A stretch of 64,000 bases of DNA from Phyllobacterium zundukense (lineage in GTDB: Bacteria > Pseudomonadota > Alphaproteobacteria > Rhizobiales > Rhizobiaceae): NCBI RefSeq assembly GCF_025452195.1, contig NZ_CP104971.1:434001-498000 (forward strand), given 5' to 3'. The position numbers and the translations under genes are program-made. Under the pieces are notes generated by a model. It did no database searches, was not told where the DNA came from, and saw only the letters and a program-made list of their open reading frames with translations. Below are positions 58,482-64,000 of the stretch, piece by piece. Every line of letters starts with the position of its first letter. The stretch's first letter is position 1.

Positions 58482-59375
58482 ATGACTGCCAGCCCCGTAC
58501 GGATGAATCCACAAAAACAGCCACACACCCAAGCAAAGGTCGTCACTTTGAGCACTCCGAGATCATCTGTTGCTCGGCGGCGCTTTCCGCAGTGGCTCTC
58601 CGCCCTTGCAGGACATATCTTGCCGCCGCTGGTAACGCTGGCGTTTCTGCTGGTTCTTTGGGAAGTCATCTGCTCCTCGCCAACGGCGAGTGTTCCCCCG
58701 CCGTCGCGCGTTGTATCCGAAACCTGGGAATTGATTGTCCATCCATTCTATGTTGGGCAAGGCGTTGACCAGGGTCTGTTCTGGCACATCTTCGCCAGTC
58801 TCAAGCGCGTGGCCCTCGGTTATTGCCTTGCGGCAATCGCAGGGATCGCTCTTGGTGCGCTGGTGGGCCAGAGCGACTGGGCGATGCGCGGTCTTGATCC
58901 GATCTTCCAGGTTTTGCGCACCGTTCCACCACTTGCTTGGCTGCCGCTATCATTGGCAGCCTTCAAGGACGGTAGTCCCTCCGCAATTTTCGTGATTTTC
59001 ATCACGGCCATCTGGCCGATCATCATCAATACGGCGGTTGGTATCCGCAATATTCCGCAGGATTACCGGAACGTTGCAAGGGTGCTGCGTCTCAATCAGT
59101 TCGAGTACTTCACCAAGATCATGATCCCGGCGGCCGCACCATACATCTTCACGGGTTTGCGTATCGGTATCGGTCTGTCCTGGCTCGCCATTGTCGCTGC
59201 CGAAATGCTCATTGGTGGTGTCGGCATCGGCTTCTTCATCTGGGACGCGTGGAACTCCTCGCGCATAAGCGACATCATTCTCGCGCTCATCTATGTCGGC
59301 ATCGTTGGCTATCTGCTTGATCGCGCAATTGCGTCCATTGCCAAAGTCGTCACCCGCAACACGCTCAGCGCCTGA
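58482..59375 (+). CDS. nrtB: Nitrate ABC transporter permease NrtB
   Basis: 297 residues from ATG 58482, preceded by AAAGGA. Six hydrophobic segments are visible, with the EAA-type loop NVARVLRLNQFEYFTKIMIP and the NrtB ending segment IAAEMLIGGVGIGFFIWDAW-like (read AAEMLIGGVGIGFFIWDAW). It lies 10 bases after nrtA and 11 before the ATPase gene. It forms the membrane channel, probably as a homodimer. Confidence 0.93.
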   Translation: MTASPVRMNPQKQPHTQAKVVTLSTPRSSVARRRFPQWLSALAGHILPPLVTLAFLLVLWEVICSSPTASVPPPSRVVSETWELIVHPFYVGQGVDQGLFWHIFASLKRVALGYCLAAIAGIALGALVGQSDWAMRGLDPIFQVLRTVPPLAWLPLSLAAFKDGSPSAIFVIFITAIWPIIINTAVGIRNIPQDYRNVARVLRLNQFEYFTKIMIPAAAPYIFTGLRIGIGLSWLAIVAAEMLIGGVGIGFFIWDAWNSSRISDIILALIYVGIVGYLLDRAIASIAKVVTRNTLSA

Positions 59376-59386
59376 AGGAAATAATC

Positions 59387-60184
59387 ATGTCAAAACCCTA
59401 TCTCTCGCTCGAACAGATCGACATGGTGTTCAGTCGCGGTGGTGCGAGCACACAAGTTCTGAACCAGGTCTCTCTCGACGTCGACAAAGGTGAGTTCATA
59501 TCGATTATCGGCCATTCCGGTTGCGGGAAATCGACGCTGCTCAACATCGTGGCGGGCTTGACAGAGGCAACACGCGGCGTGGTGCTTCTTGAGGGGGCTG
59601 TCGTCGATGCACCGGGACCGGACCGGGCGGTGGTGTTTCAGAACCATTCTCTGCTTCCCTGGCTGACAGTTTATGAGAACGTCAAACTGGCTGTGGACAA
59701 GGTTTTCTCAGGTATGAAAAGCCGGGCCGAGCGGCATGAGTGGACCATGCGCAACCTCGAACTGGTTCAAATGGTTCATGCCAAGGACAAGCGCCCGTCG
59801 GAAATATCGGGCGGCATGAAGCAGCGTGTCGGCATTGCTCGGGCATTGGCGATGGAGCCGAAAGTCTTGCTGCTCGACGAGCCGTTCGGAGCCCTCGACG
59901 CACTGACGCGGGCCCATCTGCAGGATCAGGTCATGCAGATTCACGCCGAACTTGCCAATACCGTACTGATGATCACCCACGACGTAGATGAAGCGGTGCT
60001 TCTCTCTGATCGCATTGTCATGATGACCAACGGACCATCGGCCAAGATCGGAGAAGTCCTGGACGTACCGCTTGTTCGTCCGCGCCGCCGCATCGAACTT
60101 GCGTCGGACGCTACCTATATTCGCTGCCGCTCGGCAGTGCTGAAGTTCCTCTACGAACGTCATCGCCTCGTGGAGGCTGCGTGA
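59387..60184 (+). CDS. nrtC: Nitrate ABC transporter ATP-binding protein
   Basis: 265 residues of the SsuB/NrtD type: Walker A IIGHSGCGKSTLLN near residue 42, signature EISGGMKQRVGIARAL with ISGGM in place of LSGGQ, Walker B VLLLDEPFGALDAL and switch LMITHDVDEAVLL. It lacks the extra NrtA-like C-terminal domain of cyanobacterial NrtC, so NrtD would be an equally fit name. It powers nitrate uptake together with NrtA and NrtB. Confidence 0.92.
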   Translation: MSKPYLSLEQIDMVFSRGGASTQVLNQVSLDVDKGEFISIIGHSGCGKSTLLNIVAGLTEATRGVVLLEGAVVDAPGPDRAVVFQNHSLLPWLTVYENVKLAVDKVFSGMKSRAERHEWTMRNLELVQMVHAKDKRPSEISGGMKQRVGIARALAMEPKVLLLDEPFGALDALTRAHLQDQVMQIHAELANTVLMITHDVDEAVLLSDRIVMMTNGPSAKIGEVLDVPLVRPRRRIELASDATYIRCRSAVLKFLYERHRLVEAA

Positions 60185-60185
60185 G

Positions 60186-62651
60186 ATGGAAGCATACGGG
60201 AAAAAGCAGAAGCTGGTTATCATCGGCAACGGCATGGCACCGGGTCGTGCGCTGGAACATTTGTTCGAACTGGCGCCCGACACTTATGACGTGACGATTT
60301 TCAACGCCGAACCACGTGTCAATTATGATCGGATCATGCTCTCGCCGGTGCTTTCCGGCGAAAAGGAATTCGAGGAAATCATCATCCATGGCGACGGCTG
60401 GTACATCAAGCATGGAATCATGCTGTACAAAGGCCACAAGGTGGTCAATATCGACCGCGTTGCCAAAACGGTTACCTCCGATGCGGGAACGACCGAACCT
60501 TACGACAAGTTGCTGATTGCCACCGGCTCTTTGCCATTCATATTGCCCCTGCCCGGCAAGGATCTTCCCGGCGTACTGACCTATCGCGACCTTGACGACG
60601 TCAACGCTATGTTGCTTGCGGCGCAATCGCGGGCGAGGGCCATCGTCATCGGTGGCGGATTGCTCGGTCTCGAAGCGGCGGCCGGACTCAAATCGCGCGA
60701 TATGGATGTGACAGTCCTGCATGTCATGCCGACATTGATGGAACGGCAGCTCGATCCGGCGGCAGGCTATCTCCTCGAAAAGGCGGTTGAAGCGCGGGGT
60801 ATCAAGGTCCTCACCAAGGCCAGCACCAAGGAGATTGTTGGCGAGAAGAAGGTCGAGGGCGTGTTGCTTGCCGATGGCACCATACTCCCCGCCGATCTTG
60901 TGGTGATGGCTGTCGGCATCCGGCCAAGCGGTTCGCTCGCCAAGGAGGCGGGACTTGAATGCAATCGCGGCATTGTCACGGATTCCGGCATGCGCACGTC
61001 CGATCCGGACATCTTTGCTATTGGCGAATGCGCGGAAGTCGGCGGCCAATGCTACGGGCTCGTCGCGCCGCTCTATGAAATGGCGCGGGTGGTTGCTTCG
61101 CAGCTTGCGGGCAACAGCGAAGCCGCCTTTGTTCATAGCGAAACGCCGACCAAACTGAAGGTCACCGGCATCAACGTCTTTTCGGTCGGCGATCTCGGGG
61201 AAGGCGATGATCGCCAGGAAATTGTGTTGCGGGATGCTTCTGCCGGCGTTTACAAGCGCCTTGTCCTCAAGGATGACCGGATCATCGGGACAGTCCTGTA
61301 CGGCGAAACGTCCGATGGTGCCTGGTTCCACGATCTCACCAAAAAGCGCACCGACATTTCGGAGATGCGCGACACCCTGATTTTCGGCCAGTCCTATCAA
61401 GGAGGATCCCCGCTGGACCCTATGGCGGCCGTTGCAGCCTTGCCAGATGATGCGGAAATCTGCGGTTGCAACGGCATTTGTAAGGGAAAGATCACCGGCG
61501 CCATCACAGGCAAAGCCCTGACATCGCTTGACGATGTGCGTGCTCATACCAAGGCTTCCGCCTCTTGCGGGAGTTGTACCGGACTTGTCGAGCAGCTTTT
61601 GTCGCTAACATTGGGCGATAGTTATAACCCTTCCGCAGTCACGCCGATGTGCAGCTGCACCGATCTCGGCCATGACGATGTGCGTCGCCTGATCAAGGCG
61701 AAGGGTCTGAAATCGATTCCCGCTGTCATGCAGGAGCTTGAGTGGAAGACGTCCTGCGGCTGCGCCAAGTGCCGCCCGGCATTGAACTACTATCTCGTCT
61801 CCGATTGGCCGGATGAATATGCCGACGATTACCAGTCGCGTTTCATCAATGAGCGTGTTCACGCCAATATCCAGAAAGACGGAACCTATTCTGTCGTGCC
61901 GCGCATGTGGGGCGGCATGACCAGCTCGAAGGAATTGCGTGCCATTGCCGATGTCGTCGACAAGTTCGAGATACCGGCTGTGAAAGTCACCGGCGGTCAG
62001 CGTATAGACATGCTCGGCATCAAGAAAGAAGACCTGCCCGCTGTCTGGGCCGATCTCGGCAAGGCCGGTTTCGTCTCGGGCCAGGCCTATGCCAAGGGCC
62101 TGCGCACCGTGAAGACCTGTGTCGGGACGGATTGGTGCCGGTTCGGTACGCAGGATTCGACCGGACTGGGCATCCGCATCGAGAAGTTCATGTGGGGATC
62201 GTGGACGCCAGCCAAACTGAAAATGGCGGTATCCGGCTGTCCGCGCAATTGTGCCGAGGCGACCTGCAAGGACATCGGCATCATCTGCGTCGATTCCGGT
62301 TTCGAGATCCATTTTGCCGGGGCGGCCGGGCTCGATATCAAAGGGACGGAAGTCCTGGGGCTGGTCCATACGGAAGATGAGGCGCTGGAGCATGTGGTGG
62401 CATTGGCCCAGATGTACCGCGAGCAGGGCCGTTATCTGGAGCGCATCTACAAATGGGCCAAGCGTGTCGGCCTCGATGAAATCCGCCGGCAGATCATGGG
62501 CGATGCGGATAAGCGCAAGGGGTATTTCGATCGCTTCGTCTTCAGCCAGAAATTTGCCCAGGTCGATCCCTGGTCCGAGCGTGTGTCAGGCGTGGACAAA
62601 CACGAGTTCCAACCCATGGCGACCATTGCCTACCAGCAAGCAGCGGAGTGA
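60186..62651 (+). CDS. nirB: Assimilatory nitrite reductase large subunit NirB/NasB
   Basis: 821 residues, the usual size. The N-terminal flavin domain has LVIIGNGMAPGRALEHL and an NAD motif AIVIGGGLLGLEAAAGL. A BFD-type [2Fe-2S] site lies at Cys426, Cys428, Cys461 and Cys464. The C-terminal sulfite/nitrite reductase half has CVGTDWC at 645-651 and CPRNC at 685-689, binding the [4Fe-4S]-siroheme centre. With NirD it reduces nitrite to ammonium with NAD(P)H in the cytoplasm. One base separates it from the ATPase gene. Confidence 0.96.
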   Translation: MEAYGKKQKLVIIGNGMAPGRALEHLFELAPDTYDVTIFNAEPRVNYDRIMLSPVLSGEKEFEEIIIHGDGWYIKHGIMLYKGHKVVNIDRVAKTVTSDAGTTEPYDKLLIATGSLPFILPLPGKDLPGVLTYRDLDDVNAMLLAAQSRARAIVIGGGLLGLEAAAGLKSRDMDVTVLHVMPTLMERQLDPAAGYLLEKAVEARGIKVLTKASTKEIVGEKKVEGVLLADGTILPADLVVMAVGIRPSGSLAKEAGLECNRGIVTDSGMRTSDPDIFAIGECAEVGGQCYGLVAPLYEMARVVASQLAGNSEAAFVHSETPTKLKVTGINVFSVGDLGEGDDRQEIVLRDASAGVYKRLVLKDDRIIGTVLYGETSDGAWFHDLTKKRTDISEMRDTLIFGQSYQGGSPLDPMAAVAALPDDAEICGCNGICKGKITGAITGKALTSLDDVRAHTKASASCGSCTGLVEQLLSLTLGDSYNPSAVTPMCSCTDLGHDDVRRLIKAKGLKSIPAVMQELEWKTSCGCAKCRPALNYYLVSDWPDEYADDYQSRFINERVHANIQKDGTYSVVPRMWGGMTSSKELRAIADVVDKFEIPAVKVTGGQRIDMLGIKKEDLPAVWADLGKAGFVSGQAYAKGLRTVKTCVGTDWCRFGTQDSTGLGIRIEKFMWGSWTPAKLKMAVSGCPRNCAEATCKDIGIICVDSGFEIHFAGAAGLDIKGTEVLGLVHTEDEALEHVVALAQMYREQGRYLERIYKWAKRVGLDEIRRQIMGDADKRKGYFDRFVFSQKFAQVDPWSERVSGVDKHEFQPMATIAYQQAAE

Positions 62652-62656
62652 GTGCC

Positions 62657-62989
62657 ATGAACGACTGGATCGAGATCGGTGTGCTCAACGATATCCCCCG
62701 CCGGGGCGCGCGCTGTGTAAAGACGCCGCAAGGCAAGATCGCCGTATTCCGCACGATGGAGGATCAGGTCTTCGCCATCGACGACCATTGCCCGCACAAA
62801 GGCGGGCCGCTGAGCCAAGGGATCGTCCATGGTGCTTCGGTGACTTGCCCGCTGCACAATTGGGTGATCTCGCTGGAAACCGGCAGGGCGCTTGGAGCCG
62901 ATGAGGGTAGCGTTAAAACCATTGCGATAAAGCGCGATGGCGAGCGCATATTTGCCCTTCTTGAACGCGCTGCCATGGCGGCGGAATAG
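62657..62989 (+). CDS. nirD: Assimilatory nitrite reductase small subunit NirD
   Basis: 110 residues from ATG 62657, with GGAG nine bases before it. Rieske-like fold with the CPHKGGPLSQG and CPLHNWVISLETG segments, so the Cys-His pairs are complete (CPH, CPLH), as in Rieske-type NirD. A GTG at 62648 overlapping the nirB stop is an alternative start. It partners NirB. Confidence 0.94.
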   Translation: MNDWIEIGVLNDIPRRGARCVKTPQGKIAVFRTMEDQVFAIDDHCPHKGGPLSQGIVHGASVTCPLHNWVISLETGRALGADEGSVKTIAIKRDGERIFALLERAAMAAE

Positions 62990-62990
62990 A

Positions 62991-64000
62991 ATGCTTGAAT
63001 CTCCCAACACCGTTCGCACCACCTGCGCCTATTGCGGAGTGGGTTGCGGCGTTCTCGCCACAAGGGAGGAGAGCGGAGCCATCGGCATCAGGGGTGATCC
63101 CCAGCACCCTGCCAATTTCGGGCGTCTTTGCTCGAAAGGCTCCGCTCTTGGCGAGACCGTCGATCTGGAAGGGCGGCTGCTCGAACCGCAAATCCGGGGC
63201 AACTCCGCGAACTGGGATACCGCGCTCGATCTCGTGGCAAAGCGCTTTGCCGATACGATCGCCGAACATGGCCCAGACAGCGTCGCCTTCTATGTCTCCG
63301 GCCAACTTCTGACCGAAGATTATTACGTTGCTAACAAGCTCATGAAGGGCTTTATCGGCTCGGCTAATATCGACACCAATTCACGGCTGTGCATGTCGTC
63401 ATCGGTGGCGGGCCACAGGCGCGCTTTCGGGTCGGACACGGTTCCCGGCACCTATGAGGATCTGGAGCTCGCCGATCTCATCGTCCTGACAGGTTCGAGA
63501 TCTTGCCTGGTGCCATCCTGTGCTTTATCAGCGCATCGCTGCGGCAAAGATTAAGCGCCCAGACATGCGCGTTGTGCTTATCGATCCGCGCCGTACCATG
63601 ACCGCCGATATCGCTGACATGCATCTCAAAATAAAACCGGATGGCGATACGGCGCTGTTCGTCGGTCTACTTGGGTTTTTGGCGGCACAAGGCGCGGTGG
63701 ACCGGAACTATGTCGAGCGGTACACGTCGGGGTTCGATGCGGGATTGGCTATCGCCAACAGTCACGATCTGCGCAGCATTGCCGCACGGACCGGGATCTC
63801 TCCCGAAGAACTTCGTGCGTTTTTTGAACTGTTCACGCGAACCGAGCGAAGCGTGACGGTTTATAGCCAGGGTGTGAACCAATCCGCCAGCGGCACCGAC
63901 AAGGTCAATGCCATCATCAACTGCCATTTGGCGACAGGCCGTATCGGTCGTCCGGGCATGGGTCCGTTTTCGATAACCGGCCAGCCCAATGCCATGGGCG
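62991..64000 (+). pseudogene. nasA: Assimilatory nitrate reductase catalytic subunit, frameshifted and truncated by the window end
   Basis: The N-terminus is sound: the [4Fe-4S] motif TTCAYCGVGCGV (Cys12, 15, 19), LCSKGSALGET, and SRLCMSSSVAGHRRAFGSD. Around 63499-63507 one extra base breaks the frame: the first frame runs LIVLTGS then off to TAA 63553-63555, while WCHPVLYQRIAAAKIKRPDM continues from 63508 in the next frame and is open to base 64000. Relatives have GSNxAWCHP here. So a one-base insertion, real or a sequencing error, separates two halves that belong together. If real, nitrate reduction would fail and the uptake and nitrite genes would be stranded. Confidence 0.88.

Overview
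The window reads as a chromosome or large-replicon segment of an alphaproteobacterium of the order Hyphomicrobiales, most like Brucellaceae/Phyllobacteriaceae. The basis is high GC, Flp pilins, a NasS/NasT nitrate control pair, several tripartite tricarboxylate transporters (TTT), and a class C beta-lactamase that resembles the Ochrobactrum OCH type. This is recognition from memory; no search was run. No tRNA, rRNA, CRISPR array, intact insertion sequence or replication origin was seen.

Layout. 1-4 kb: the tail of a sugar ABC importer, then a polar amino acid ABC importer with a hairpin between binding protein and permease. 4-8 kb: a broken HlyD-type gene, then a GtrA/GT2/methyltransferase/membrane glycosyltransferase operon. 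8-9 kb: two divergent Flp pilins. 9-28 kb: an aromatic acid catabolic region (module A). It holds class II aldolase-like decarboxylases, a Rieske oxygenase with its ferredoxin and reductase, a bicupin, an EutA-like ATPase, an IclR and two LysR regulators, an alpha/beta hydrolase, an RraA-type aldolase, a zinc alcohol dehydrogenase, a LigJ-like hydratase and a dihydroxyphthalate-decarboxylase-like protein. A nikR/nickel transporter pair lies inside it. 28-29 kb: split chromate transporter. 30-44 kb: module B, with two TTT systems, a ThDP enzyme, a beta-hydroxyacid dehydrogenase, a second bicupin/EutA-like pair, a LysR regulator and another class II aldolase. 44-51 kb: housekeeping genes and a four-carbon acid sugar (threonate/erythronate) cluster with a LacI regulator. 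51-54 kb: secreted proteins and AmpC. 55-64 kb: nitrate assimilation (nasT, nasS, nrtABC, nirBD, nasA), where nasA is frameshifted and runs off the window.

How it fits together. Module A looks like degradation of an aromatic dicarboxylate or similar acid: ring hydroxylation, decarboxylation, then protocatechuate 4,5-cleavage-like lower steps (LigJ, RraA/LigK type). No ring-cleavage LigAB and no obvious dihydrodiol dehydrogenase is present. Three transcription units of module A share a GTTC-N9-GAAC element, which I infer to be the operator of the local IclR protein. The most unusual feature is a cassette present twice: a bicupin of about 410 residues followed by an EutA-like actin-fold ATPase, each with a closely similar class II aldolase nearby and no ethanolamine ammonia-lyase. 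The nitrate genes carry a clear sigma-54 promoter and an ANTAR-type leader hairpin followed by a terminator, matching NasT antitermination.
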